This document shows, in pieces, positions 1 through 7,292 of a stretch of 32,462 nucleotides of DNA. The stretch is from Leptofilum sp050292445 (GTDB taxonomy: Bacteria > Chloroflexota > Anaerolineae > Promineifilales > Promineifilaceae). The stretch covers positions 1-32,462 of the forward strand of contig JBNKLQ010000033.1 of the NCBI GenBank assembly GCA_050292445.1. The letters are read 5' to 3'. Both the position numbers and the translations under genes were made by a program. How positions within the stretch are numbered: position 1 is the first letter of the stretch; the number at the start of each line of letters is the position of its first letter. The notes beneath the pieces are model-generated. The model worked only from the letters and a program-made list of their open reading frames with translations. It was not told the origin of the DNA and did not search any database.

Positions 1-4
1 GTAA

Positions 5-829
5 TTAATACAGAACGGTAGCCTTGCTTAGGAACCAGTAGGCGGCGGCGTCATCACCAGAAACGGCCGTGCGCCGCAATATTTCCTCTACAGAAATGCG
101 CTCTGAAGCGCGTAAGTGAAAGTCAAACAGATCAACTGCCAGGGTGCAGTCCGGTTCAGCTTTAGAGCCGAATTGATAGGTGCCGCTGAGTGCTCCGGCG
201 AGTTGCAGTGTGATGTTGCGCTTTGCCAGTGACTTCTTCAGCTTTTGGGCGATGTCCAACAGTACCAGGTCAGTAAGACGGCCGTCGTGTTCCGGTGTAA
301 TCACCATCTTTTTACCTGTGGCGGCGCAAATATCGTAGCGGTGCATCCATTCGTCACGCGGGTAAATGATGTCCATCAAATAGCCAAAGTTTTTGGCAGC
401 AGGAATGGGAATCTGGCGCACCAGCCAGGGCAATTTTTGCCGGTTTTTAATGGCGATTGGCCCGTTTTGGCGGAATTCAGCGATGATTTCTGCCGTTGTT
501 TTGTTGGCCCGTTCTTCAATTTGCAGCCTGTTTGTGCCATCGACTGAGTTGATGGCCTCTTTGACATAGGGATGGCGCACATTTTGCCGCAGGAATTCGG
601 CCAGGGTGGTGCTGCCCGTCATCGAGCCAGCCAGGTGGGCCGCCATCTCGCGCACGGTCCACTCGGTGCAGTAGGTTTGCTGCTGCCAGTCAGCCCCTTC
701 CAGCAGCTCCAGTACGGCCACCACACGCTCAAATTCTGTGCGAGACAGCTTGCCCGCTTCTGCATGAGCAACTGGGGGAATGTCACTGGCTTTTTGTACC
801 ATCGTATCGACGCCTATTGAAATTGACAT
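5..829 (-). CDS. Maleylpyruvate isomerase N-terminal / DinB-like domain protein
   Basis: The protein is about 274 residues. Near residue 50 it has the pattern W-x4-T-x-C-x2-WTV-x3-AAHL, typical of the mycothiol-dependent maleylpyruvate isomerase N-terminal domain (DinB-like four-helix bundle). Members are metal-binding thiol-dependent enzymes, but the substrate cannot be read from sequence. I place the start at the ATG ending at 829 because a strong GGAGG lies 7 bases upstream of it. An in-frame ATG ending at 844 would sit upstream of that ribosome site and is less likely. The gene follows the tetR gene on the same strand after about 20 bases, so the two probably form an operon and the regulator likely controls it. 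The family assignment rests on one motif and length. Confidence 0.75.
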   Translation of the reverse strand: MSISIGVDTMVQKASDIPPVAHAEAGKLSRTEFERVVAVLELLEGADWQQQTYCTEWTVREMAAHLAGSMTGSTTLAEFLRQNVRHPYVKEAINSVDGTNRLQIEERANKTTAEIIAEFRQNGPIAIKNRQKLPWLVRQIPIPAAKNFGYLMDIIYPRDEWMHRYDICAATGKKMVITPEHDGRLTDLVLLDIAQKLKKSLAKRNITLQLAGALSGTYQFGSKAEPDCTLAVDLFDFHLRASERISVEEILRRTAVSGDDAAAYWFLSKATVLY

Positions 830-849
830 TGGGTTTACCTCCATAAAAT

Positions 850-1467
850 TTATTTTTGCCAGGCATCCAGAACCATCTGCACTGCCTGGGGAATTAACTT
901 GCCAAACCGGCCCTGGCCTACCGGGAGTTCTGGATTATTGGCCAGATGCAGCTCCACGAGGCCATGTTGAAAAGCGATGACAAGATCGCGCGCTTCTTCA
1001 TATGGAATGCCCAGCGTAATTTCTTCCATCTCCAAAAGATGGGTAAATTGACCTTTGCTTGCATCCAACTGGGCCAGACTGACTGCCATACTTTCTTCTG
1101 AAGGCACAAAACCGGGCACCGGCCTTTGAAACATAAGCTGGTACAAATCCTGATTTTCCTGGGCAAAGCGCATGTAGGTGCTCATGACGCTTTCCAGATT
1201 TTCCCGCAGGGCGCCGTCTTGATACGGCCGTTCATCCATGTACCGTCCAAATTCCAAAAAGCCGCGCCGGAACAGCTCGTCGTAGATGGCGTTTTTGTTG
1301 TCGAAGTAAGTGTACAAGGAGGGGGTACGCATCCCCAGCCGCTTGGCGATCACGCCCAGGCTGAGCGCGGCCACACCGTTCGCCTGCATCTCCTCACGGG
1401 CGATGCTAAGTATCTTTTCAATGGTTTCTTGTCTTACTTGTTCTCGTCTAGTGAGTTGTTTGGCCAT
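850..1467 (-). CDS. TetR family transcriptional regulator
   Basis: This 205-residue protein starts with a basic segment and a typical TetR helix-turn-helix in residues 15-60. The recognition region reads SLGVIAKRLGMRTPSLYTYF, followed by the usual YFDNKNAIYDELF junction. The C-terminal half is helical and ligand-binding in the family, resembling the WHG-type TetR C-terminal domains. Its gene is first in an operon with the maleylpyruvate-isomerase-like gene. A perfect 13-bp inverted repeat starts only 7 bp upstream of its ATG and overlaps the likely -10 box, so autorepression is likely. There is no Shine-Dalgarno sequence, and the probable transcription start lies almost at the ATG. The inducer is unknown. 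Confidence 0.95.
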   Translation of the reverse strand: MAKQLTRREQVRQETIEKILSIAREEMQANGVAALSLGVIAKRLGMRTPSLYTYFDNKNAIYDELFRRGFLEFGRYMDERPYQDGALRENLESVMSTYMRFAQENQDLYQLMFQRPVPGFVPSEESMAVSLAQLDASKGQFTHLLEMEEITLGIPYEEARDLVIAFQHGLVELHLANNPELPVGQGRFGKLIPQAVQMVLDAWQK

Positions 1468-1473
1468 ATAAAA

Positions 1474-1507
1474 CCTAATAGTATTAATTTTTCCTAATAC
1501 TATTAGG
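1474..1507. promoter_or_regulatory. Probable TetR operator, 13-bp perfect inverted repeat
   Basis: CCTAATAGTATTA (1474-1486) and its exact reverse complement (1495-1507) are separated by 8 bases. The palindrome lies just upstream of the tetR ATG. On the minus strand it contains TACTAT, a candidate -10 box, so a bound dimer would block transcription. A related smaller palindrome, CCTAA-T-TTAGG, lies at 1528-1538. AGATT-N5-AATCT lies at 1581-1595, near the divergent Mut7-C promoter. That the TetR protein binds here is inferred from position and symmetry. Confidence 0.75.
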
Positions 1508-1610
1508 CAGATTAGATTTTGTCAAGACCTAATTTAGGAGATTGGATCAATTTATGCTCGGGAAAGCTTCAATAAATTGCAGATTGGTCTAATCTTGTCT
1601 CGCCAGGCCA

Positions 1611-1619
1611 TGATAAAAT
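1611..1619 (+). promoter_or_regulatory. Extended -10 promoter of the Mut7-C gene
   Basis: TGATAAAAT is an extended -10 element (TGn plus TAAAAT). It ends 8 bases before the ATG at 1628, and there is no Shine-Dalgarno sequence between them. The transcript would start at or within two bases of the start codon. No good -35 box is visible. Confidence 0.55.
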
Positions 1620-1627
1620 GGTGATCC

Positions 1628-2377
1628 ATGAAGACTGCTCTATTTCGCTTTTACGCCGATCTGAATGACTTTCTGCCACCAGCACAGCGGCAGCGGCCGT
1701 TTCGCCAGCCGGTTTATGATGGCACCCAATCGGTAAAGCACCTGATTGAATCGTTGGGGGTGCCGCATACGGAAGTTGAAGTGATTCTGGTGAACGGCCG
1801 TTCCATCGATTTTCACTATCTGGTGCAGGCAGATGATGAAATCAGCGTCTATCCGCCGTTTTATGCAATTGACGTGTCTCCGTTGGTGCCGTTACGGCCG
1901 TCTTTCACCCTGCCCCATCGCTTTATTTTGGATAATCATTTGGGCAAATTGGCTCGCTACTTGCGTTTGTTGGGGCTAGACACGCTCTATGCGGACAACA
2001 AGGCCGACGATGCCGACCTGGCTCATGTCGCCTCCGAGGAAAACCGCATTTTGCTGACGCGGGATCGTGGCTTGCTAAAGCGGGGGAATGTGATTTATGG
2101 GTATTGTTTGCGCACGCGGGACTCGATGGAACAGTTAACGGCCGTTCTCCACCGCTTCCAACTCCACGACGAAATATCCCCCTGGACGCGCTGCCTGCGT
2201 TGCAACGGCTTGCTTCGGCCTGTGGAAAAAGAGGCCATTCTGCATCGCCTGGAGCCAAAAACAAAGCGGTATTTTGATGAATTCCGCCTGTGTGAGGCGT
2301 GTGAGCAAATTTATTGGCAAGGCTCTCATTTTTCTCGCCTTCAGAGGATTGTGGACAAGGCGTTAGTAAACGAATAA
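1628..2377 (+). CDS. Mut7-C RNase domain protein with ubiquitin-like N-terminus
   Basis: The protein has 249 residues. Residues 1-85 look like the ThiS/ubiquitin-like domain that precedes Mut7-C (elements VILVNGRSIDF and DEISVYPPF). From about residue 97, ILDNHLGKLARYLRLLGLDT and ILLTRDRGLL match the Mut7-C (DUF82) PIN-like nuclease core with its acidic residues. The C-terminus carries a zinc-ribbon-like CxxC pair (CLRCNG near 188, CEAC near 223). Members are predicted metal-dependent RNases; the target is unknown. The gene is divergent from tetR and convergent with the methyltransferase gene, with one base between the stops. Confidence 0.85.
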   Translation: MKTALFRFYADLNDFLPPAQRQRPFRQPVYDGTQSVKHLIESLGVPHTEVEVILVNGRSIDFHYLVQADDEISVYPPFYAIDVSPLVPLRPSFTLPHRFILDNHLGKLARYLRLLGLDTLYADNKADDADLAHVASEENRILLTRDRGLLKRGNVIYGYCLRTRDSMEQLTAVLHRFQLHDEISPWTRCLRCNGLLRPVEKEAILHRLEPKTKRYFDEFRLCEACEQIYWQGSHFSRLQRIVDKALVNE

Positions 2378-2378
2378 C

Positions 2379-3059
2379 TTAGGGTTTGCGGCCAAAAACT
2401 TGATCGTAATCCATTTGCCAGGGATTGGTGTGGACGTCTTCCAGGCCAAGCTCGGTGAGGACGGCCTCAAACTGCGCCACGTTACGATACCGACCCACAA
2501 ACAGCTTCGCCTCACCGCCCTTGCGCCGGGTGACCAGAAGCGTGCCGCCAGGCCGCAGCACCCGCACCATTTCTTGCAATGCGGCCGTATCTGACGGGAA
2601 AAATTCCAGCGCTTCCAGGCAAGTAACACAATCAAATTGATTGTCAGCAAAGGGGAGCTGGTCAGCGACTTGCTGCACCAAACTGACACGATGACCATAC
2701 GGCCGTAACTTCGCCAATGCAATCCGCAGCATCTTTTCAGACGCATCCAGCCCGACGATACGGCCGTTAAACGTGGGTGCATCCAACAAAAAGGACGGTA
2801 GCCGTCCCGTGCCCGTGGCCACATCCAGCACCAGCGGATTAGGCACCCGGCGCAGGCGCACCAGCAACGGCCGTATCACAAAAAATTGTTCGGCATCCGG
2901 GTCAAACTCCTTGATGCCGTCATACTTGTGGGCCGTGATGTCATACAGCCACACCACCACCCGCCGCCCCAAATAGACGCCCTCTGTGGTTACCAGTAAC
3001 CAGTAGAGTAAGGCGGCGAGAACGGCCGTTGTGAGAATGATTGCGATCCAAGATGTCAT
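2379..3059 (-). CDS. Membrane-anchored class I SAM-dependent methyltransferase
   Basis: This 226-residue protein has one N-terminal transmembrane helix (residues about 4-24). A class I methyltransferase domain follows: motif I LDVATGTGR near residue 78, an acidic motif II region (VGLDASEKML), a motif near FDCVTCLEALEFF, and LRPGGTLLVTRR as the post-motif strand. It belongs to the Methyltransf_11/25 group, in which ubiquinone/menaquinone-type and small-molecule enzymes cannot be told apart by sequence. The start ATG at 3057-3059 directly follows a dispersed repeat and has no clear ribosome site. No neighbour hints at a substrate. Confidence 0.85.
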   Translation of the reverse strand: MTSWIAIILTTAVLAALLYWLLVTTEGVYLGRRVVVWLYDITAHKYDGIKEFDPDAEQFFVIRPLLVRLRRVPNPLVLDVATGTGRLPSFLLDAPTFNGRIVGLDASEKMLRIALAKLRPYGHRVSLVQQVADQLPFADNQFDCVTCLEALEFFPSDTAALQEMVRVLRPGGTLLVTRRKGGEAKLFVGRYRNVAQFEAVLTELGLEDVHTNPWQMDYDQVFGRKP

Positions 3060-3098
3060 TTTGGTAATCGGTGATCAGTAAACGGTAATCGGTGACTC
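3060..3098. repeat. Dispersed GGTAATCGGTGATCAGT-type repeat, left copy
   Basis: Short degenerate tandem words (GGTAATCGGTGATCAGTAA, then CGGTAATCGGTGACT) fill the space between the methyltransferase start and the DUF1963 gene end. The same word family, in both orientations, reappears at about 3891-3963 on the other side of the DUF1963 gene. A related stretch occurs inside the YtcJ gene at 30154-30186. Confidence 0.6.
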
Positions 3099-3786
3099 AA
3101 TAAAATTGACATTCAAATTTCCAGTTACCTTGTCTATCTTTTAGGAAATAACCTATCCCGTTATCAGCCCACATCCATCGTGGTTTTTGTTCACTTCCAA
3201 TTTGGAAAACAAATTCGTTTTCACCAAAATTGCCGTGTTGGATTTCGTAAGGATAACCACCGATTTTAGTGCCAGGTATGCCCTCATATTTCTCAAAAAA
3301 TAGCTCTTCAGCCTCTACAGATTCGTAGAGTGCGGACATGTCTGTTAGAGTTCCTGCCATCTCCCATCCTGGCGGATCATTTTTATTAAGGTTCCACTTG
3401 ATAGGAAATGGCTGGATTTGCTCTGGCTTGGGAGCAGGAGGAAGAGGAGTAAGCGATTCGAGGGAATCGTATTCTCGAATAAGCCAACCTTCGCCGTGAG
3501 GTTTACCGAAAGGAATTTCAAAACGGTTTAGAAATACTACAAACAGTTTTATTTTTTCAAGCTGAGGTGGAACATAGGGCAACTCTGTTACATTGACTTG
3601 GAGCAATGGGAACATTTTTTTGCTCTGAAAATAGGGCAGGGTTTCATCCGGCAATCCCACACCCGTTCCCCCAAACCACGAGGTTGTAAGGGAATCGGCT
3701 GGACGAAATCCACCAATTTGGGCCACTGACGAATTTCGCGAGAGTTTATCCAAATTGGAGAAGGTATTAATTATCGATTCATCCAT
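3097..3786 (-). CDS. DUF1963 (YwqG-like) protein
   Basis: The protein is about 229 residues from the ATG ending at 3786. A TTG ending at 3795 would add three residues and has no better ribosome site. Family-like elements are an N-terminal QIGGFRPADSLTTSWFGG, then KIGGYPYEIQ, ENEFVFQIGSE and DNGIGYFLKDRQGNWKFECQ near the C-terminus. These fit DUF1963/YwqG, a family of unknown function often found near toxin-immunity or SUKH-like genes. The gene is visibly more A+T-rich than its neighbours, contains no ACGGCCGT palindrome, and is bordered on both sides by the same dispersed repeat family. This suggests recent acquisition. Confidence 0.7.
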   Translation of the reverse strand: MDESIINTFSNLDKLSRNSSVAQIGGFRPADSLTTSWFGGTGVGLPDETLPYFQSKKMFPLLQVNVTELPYVPPQLEKIKLFVVFLNRFEIPFGKPHGEGWLIREYDSLESLTPLPPAPKPEQIQPFPIKWNLNKNDPPGWEMAGTLTDMSALYESVEAEELFFEKYEGIPGTKIGGYPYEIQHGNFGENEFVFQIGSEQKPRWMWADNGIGYFLKDRQGNWKFECQFY

Positions 3787-3795
3787 TTCGTTCAA

Positions 3796-3958
3796 GTCCG
3801 CCCAGCCGTAAACGGCCGGGCTAAATATGGATAGCCCCAGCGGGGCTTACACCTTATAGCCGTGGGCTTCAGCCCTCGGCGGGCGCGGTGGTCGGTAATC
3901 CTTAAACAGCAATCAGTCATCGGTAACCGATCACGGATTACCGACCACCGATTACGGA
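3796..3958. repeat. Intergenic repeat cluster with nested hairpins
   Basis: No gene is credible here. The stretch contains a compact hairpin (GCCCC-AGC-GGGGC near 3835-3847) and a second imperfect one (GCCGTGGGCTT then CCCTCGGCGGG, about 3859-3883). ATTACCGA/CGGTAATC-type words in both orientations follow, up to the end of the epimerase gene. It looks like several small palindromic repeats inserted next to each other. Confidence 0.6.
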
Positions 3959-4963
3959 TCACGATAAGTATCCCGCCTCGCGCAGCCAATCCTCGGTAAT
4001 TTTCATGCCTTCTTCAATGGGAACGCGGGATTCAAAGCCGAGCTGCTCTTTGGCTTTCGTTGACGGGAATTCCGCCTTGAGGCCGTACATGCGCAGGCGG
4101 GGGCGGTTGAGCGGCAAATTGAAGCCCAGGAGCTGGTTGAGGACAATCAGGATGTGGGCTGCCCAGAAGGGAATGCGGCGCGGTTTGCGGCCGCACATCT
4201 GACCGTAATAGCCAAACCATTCATTAAACGTCACCACCGGGTCGCATATGTTGTACGCTTCACCTGGGGCTTCAGGGTGAACGGCCGTTAACAGCATCCC
4301 ATCCACCAAATTATCAATAAAAATCGGATAGGCATGCCCTTTGCCGTTGCCAAAAATGACCGGTACGCCTTTGCAGACAAACTTGATCATGTTGATCGTC
4401 CAGCTTTGCGCACGAGGCCCATACACCAGGCCAGGGCGAACGGCCGTTACATCCAGCCCCAATTCCTTCCCCAGCTCAAAGGCACGAATCTCACCCAGGG
4501 CTTTGGTACGGCCGTAAATCACCTCTTGCTCCGTATCCAGCGGCTCGTCTTCGTCCACGTGCAGCGCCTTGGGTGGATGGCCATAAGCGGCAATGGAACT
4601 CACCTGCACAAACCGCTTCACCCCAGCCTCAGCCGCCAGGCGTACGGCCAGGGCCGTGGCTGCCACGTTGAGCGCATAGGCGCGTTGTTCTCCGCCGTGT
4701 CGTCCCAGCCAGGCGGCTACGTGGAACACAATTTCCTGACCGTGCATTGCCTGGCGCATGGCGTCTTCATCCAGCAAATCGGCTTTTTGCAGCGTGACAC
4801 CTGCTTCGGCTACAAAGGGCACAGCGTCCAGGTTGCGCCCCGTGCCGGTGACAATCGCTCCTTCTTCTCGCGCCAACCGCTCGGCCAGCCGTCCGCCAAC
4901 AAAGCCGGTGGCCCCGGTGACTAAAACTTTTTTATCTTTGAGTGCATGATTGATGATAGACAT
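3959..4963 (-). CDS. NAD-dependent epimerase/dehydratase (extended SDR)
   Basis: The protein is about 334 residues. It has an N-terminal Rossmann motif GATGFVGG (residues 18-25), the extended-SDR catalytic Tyr/Lys pair YGRTKA and upstream VSSIAAYG. VRPGLVYGPR follows. The layout is that of 3-beta-HSD/UDP-glucose-4-epimerase-like enzymes acting on a nucleotide-sugar or steroid/terpenoid-like substrate; the substrate is not identifiable. I start at the ATG ending at 4963 because a -10-like TACAAT lies 7 bases upstream (4971-4976). An in-frame ATG ending at 4999 would lie upstream of that promoter and places the NAD motif unusually far in. Confidence 0.9.
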   Translation of the reverse strand: MSIINHALKDKKVLVTGATGFVGGRLAERLAREEGAIVTGTGRNLDAVPFVAEAGVTLQKADLLDEDAMRQAMHGQEIVFHVAAWLGRHGGEQRAYALNVAATALAVRLAAEAGVKRFVQVSSIAAYGHPPKALHVDEDEPLDTEQEVIYGRTKALGEIRAFELGKELGLDVTAVRPGLVYGPRAQSWTINMIKFVCKGVPVIFGNGKGHAYPIFIDNLVDGMLLTAVHPEAPGEAYNICDPVVTFNEWFGYYGQMCGRKPRRIPFWAAHILIVLNQLLGFNLPLNRPRLRMYGLKAEFPSTKAKEQLGFESRVPIEEGMKITEDWLREAGYLS

Positions 4964-4970
4964 GGGGCAG

Positions 4971-4976
4971 ATTGTA
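4971..4976 (-). promoter_or_regulatory. -10 box of the epimerase gene, leaderless geometry
   Basis: TACAAT on the minus strand sits 7 bases before the chosen ATG, with no Shine-Dalgarno sequence in between. Transcription would begin at about the start codon. No strong -35 is visible; a weak TGACGG lies 17 bases upstream. Confidence 0.5.
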
Positions 4977-5023
4977 GTGGAAAAGGGAACGGCCGTCATG
5001 CGAGTTTAGTCTTGGGCGAGTGA

Positions 5024-5063
5024 ACTAAAAAGAACGGCCGTATCCTGCAAAATACGGCCGTTC
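5024..5063 (-). terminator. Rho-independent terminator after kimA
   Basis: Arms GAACGGCCGTAT (5032-5043) and the exact reverse complement (5052-5063) flank an 8-base loop. Read on the minus strand, the 12-bp hairpin is followed by TTCTTTTTAG, a U-rich run. It lies just past the stop of the minus-strand KimA gene. Each arm contains one copy of the dispersed ACGGCCGT palindrome, so the general repeat has been used here as a terminator stem. Confidence 0.8.
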
Positions 5064-5089
5064 GCACAAAAGGGAGTTGGTAAATGTAT

Positions 5090-7078
5090 TTAAACGGTAG
5101 GTTGTTTCATTGTTGCTGCCGACGGCCGTTTAGCCCCATTGCCATTGCCGTTCGGTTCAATCACGGCCGGAATATGGTACGGAACGTCAATTACAATCAC
5201 GTCTTCCCGGTTGCGCAGTTCGCTCCGTAAGATATTTGCCGTCTGATTATGCAGCACATTTGCCATACTTTCTTGCGGCACAAACTCCGGAATCACAATC
5301 GTCACCAATTGGTCATCAAACTCCAGCCGGTTCACCCGATCCACGTAATCCACCAGTGGTGCCAGAATATCTCGGTAATCGTAATCAATAATCACCAATT
5401 TAATGTCCTTGGTTAATTTGGGGAAGCGCGCCCAGCGTCGCTCAAGTCGTTCATGGACTTCAGGTGATGTGGATACACAAACCGCCCGTACATCCGTAGA
5501 GATTAGCTTGGCATATTGCAGCGCCCGCAATGTCCCCCGATGTACATCGGCAATCGGCACAATTGCCACATCCGCCACATCCATGAGATCTGCTTCAGAA
5601 AAGGTTTTTGTACTCAGCGAAATGGACACTTTTTTATAATGCTTATTTATCGTGTTGAACAAAATGACGAGCAGTGGAATTGTCACCGCCACAATCCAGG
5701 CCCCATCCATAAACTTCGTAGCTGTCAAAATGATGAACACAACCCCCGTCGTCAGCGCACCAACGGTATTTAGTGCTTTCTTCCAGCGCCAGGTACGCTC
5801 ATGATGAATTTCCGTGTTGTCTGTTTTTGCCGTTTCGCCTGGCTTTAGCTGCCCCACCTTGCTCATCAAGCGAGACATTCCTGCCTGTGAGAGTGTGAAA
5901 CTTAACATAACGCCTAAAGCGTACAGCGGCAGCATGGCAATTTCGTCTGCATGGAAAACAATCACAATGATCGAGGAGATAATAGCCAGCACCACAATAC
6001 CGGAGCTGTAAACCAGTCGGTCACCCCGGTTTTGCATCCAGCGCGGCAAGAAGCCATCTTTAGCCAGGAAAGAGCTCAAGCGGGGGAAATCTTGATAGCC
6101 CGTGTTCGCCGCCAGGAACAGAATAAGCGCCGTAAAAATTTGCACCCAGTAATAAAGGAACCCGCCGCCAGTAATCTGTCGCGTCATTTGTGACAAAATG
6201 CTCTCGCCATGTTCAGTTGGCACCAGGTGCATCCTGGTCGATAAAAACGTAATGCCTACAAATAGGGACATAGCAATCGTGCCCATTGCCACCATCGTTT
6301 TGGCTGCGTTGTTGGGTTCCGGTGGCTTGAAGGCTTTCACTCCATTGCTAATGGCCTCGATACCGGTGAGGGCGGTACAACCACCAGCAAAAGCGCGCAG
6401 CAGCAGCCAAATGTAGGCAAAACCAACCAAGGAGCCAGTAGCGGGGACGGTGTTTTCAAACGTGGGCAGTGGGGCCAGTCCAAACAACCCCAAATAGCGC
6501 ACCATGCCTATGCCAATGGTAAGCAAGACGCCGCCTACAAAAGCATAGGTGGGAAAAGCAAAAATAGTGCCACTTTCCCGGACGCCACGCAAGTTGACCC
6601 AGGTGATAAGCGCAATGGCCACCAGAGCAATGATCACACGGTACTCAAATACTTCCGGTACGGCCGAAGTCAAAGCCCGCACCCCAGCTGCTACAGAAAC
6701 GGAAACTGTGAGGATGTAATCTGTGAGCAAGGCACCGCCCGCCAGCAAGGAAGGGAATTGCCCTAAATTGTCTTTGGCCACCGTGTAAGCCCCACCCCCA
6801 TCGGGATAATGTAAGATTGTTTGAATGTAGCTAAAGATCACCATCAGCACCAGCGCAGCCACGCCCATAGCTAGAGGCAAGGTCAGGCGCAGGGCACCGC
6901 TGCCCAGCACAATGATGACGCTCATAATCGCTTCAGTTGCATAAGCATTACTGCTGATGGGGTCAGAAGCAAAAACGGCCAAGGCACGAACCTTGTCCAG
7001 CCGTTCATGGATTTCGTGGCTCGTTGGAAATGGTTTGCCAATGAGTACACGTTTAATTTCAGGAATATCAATTGCCAT
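5090..7078 (-). CDS. kimA: KimA-type APC-family potassium transporter
   Basis: This 662-residue inner-membrane protein has about 12 transmembrane helices and a C-terminal cytosolic domain of roughly 150 residues. It matches the Bacillus KimA (YdaO) pattern: RVLIGKPF at the start, FASDPISSNAYATE, PDGGGAYTVAKDNLG, LTGIEAISNGVKAFK, NTGYQDFPRLSSFLAKD, GDRLVYSSGIV, and a C-terminal domain with VAIVPIADVHRGT. KimA is a proton-coupled high-affinity K+ importer inhibited by c-di-AMP in Firmicutes. The extreme C-terminus (NGNGNGAKRPSA) is low-complexity. The gene diverges from kdpD across a shared control region, which supports a role in potassium uptake. A general amino-acid permease is the alternative but fits less well. 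Confidence 0.88.
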   Translation of the reverse strand: MAIDIPEIKRVLIGKPFPTSHEIHERLDKVRALAVFASDPISSNAYATEAIMSVIIVLGSGALRLTLPLAMGVAALVLMVIFSYIQTILHYPDGGGAYTVAKDNLGQFPSLLAGGALLTDYILTVSVSVAAGVRALTSAVPEVFEYRVIIALVAIALITWVNLRGVRESGTIFAFPTYAFVGGVLLTIGIGMVRYLGLFGLAPLPTFENTVPATGSLVGFAYIWLLLRAFAGGCTALTGIEAISNGVKAFKPPEPNNAAKTMVAMGTIAMSLFVGITFLSTRMHLVPTEHGESILSQMTRQITGGGFLYYWVQIFTALILFLAANTGYQDFPRLSSFLAKDGFLPRWMQNRGDRLVYSSGIVVLAIISSIIVIVFHADEIAMLPLYALGVMLSFTLSQAGMSRLMSKVGQLKPGETAKTDNTEIHHERTWRWKKALNTVGALTTGVVFIILTATKFMDGAWIVAVTIPLLVILFNTINKHYKKVSISLSTKTFSEADLMDVADVAIVPIADVHRGTLRALQYAKLISTDVRAVCVSTSPEVHERLERRWARFPKLTKDIKLVIIDYDYRDILAPLVDYVDRVNRLEFDDQLVTIVIPEFVPQESMANVLHNQTANILRSELRNREDVIVIDVPYHIPAVIEPNGNGNGAKRPSAATMKQPTV

Positions 7079-7292
7079 AATGTTTAAAAAACCACCTTTC
7101 GTTTGCGATGTTGTTTCTCGTGAAAATACCCAGTTTGGGTAACTTTTTCACGCTCAACGATACTCTTTTTGGAGTCAAGAAAGGATTAAGATGGTTTCGC
7201 AAGGCGTCAAGAAAGTATAAAGATACGGTCAAGTTGCCCGTTGTAGCTTACAATGAAGTGTGTTCTGAACGGCTACAATGAATTGGATAATT
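7079..7292. promoter_or_regulatory. Divergent kimA-kdpD control region
   Basis: This 214-bp region carries two direct copies of a 21-bp motif (7174-7194 and 7206-7226), exactly 32 bp apart. Both begin GTCAAGAAAG and continue to AAGAT. Toward kdpD there are two TACAAT boxes (7249-7254 and 7274-7279) without a good -35, as expected for an activator-dependent promoter. Toward kimA there is a hairpin at 7119-7152 and a GAAAGGTGG ribosome-site-like stretch about 13 bases before the ATG. A third copy of the motif lies upstream of the kdpE operon (11039-11059). This makes KdpE the leading candidate ligand. Confidence 0.65.
7119..7152 (-). promoter_or_regulatory. Hairpin in the kimA leader
   Basis: CGTGAAAA plus TACCC (7119-7131) pair with GGGTA (7137-7141) and TTTTCACG (7145-7152). 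The loop is 5 bases and there is a 3-base bulge, giving 13 base pairs. The hairpin ends about 40 bases upstream of the kimA ATG and is not followed by a U run in that direction, so it is not a simple terminator. It could be an operator palindrome or an mRNA leader structure. Confidence 0.5.

Noticed and set aside
5..844. Start of the isomerase-like gene at 844
   Set aside because: The ribosome site GGAGG lies inside the ORF, directly before the ATG ending at 829.
3792..3989. 65-residue ORF on the minus strand over the repeat cluster
   Set aside because: It lies in palindromic repeats and runs into the epimerase 3' end; no domain is seen.
7079..7173. c-di-AMP (ydaO/yuaA) riboswitch in front of kimA
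   Set aside because: The leader is short and lacks the conserved riboswitch segments; only one compact hairpin is seen.
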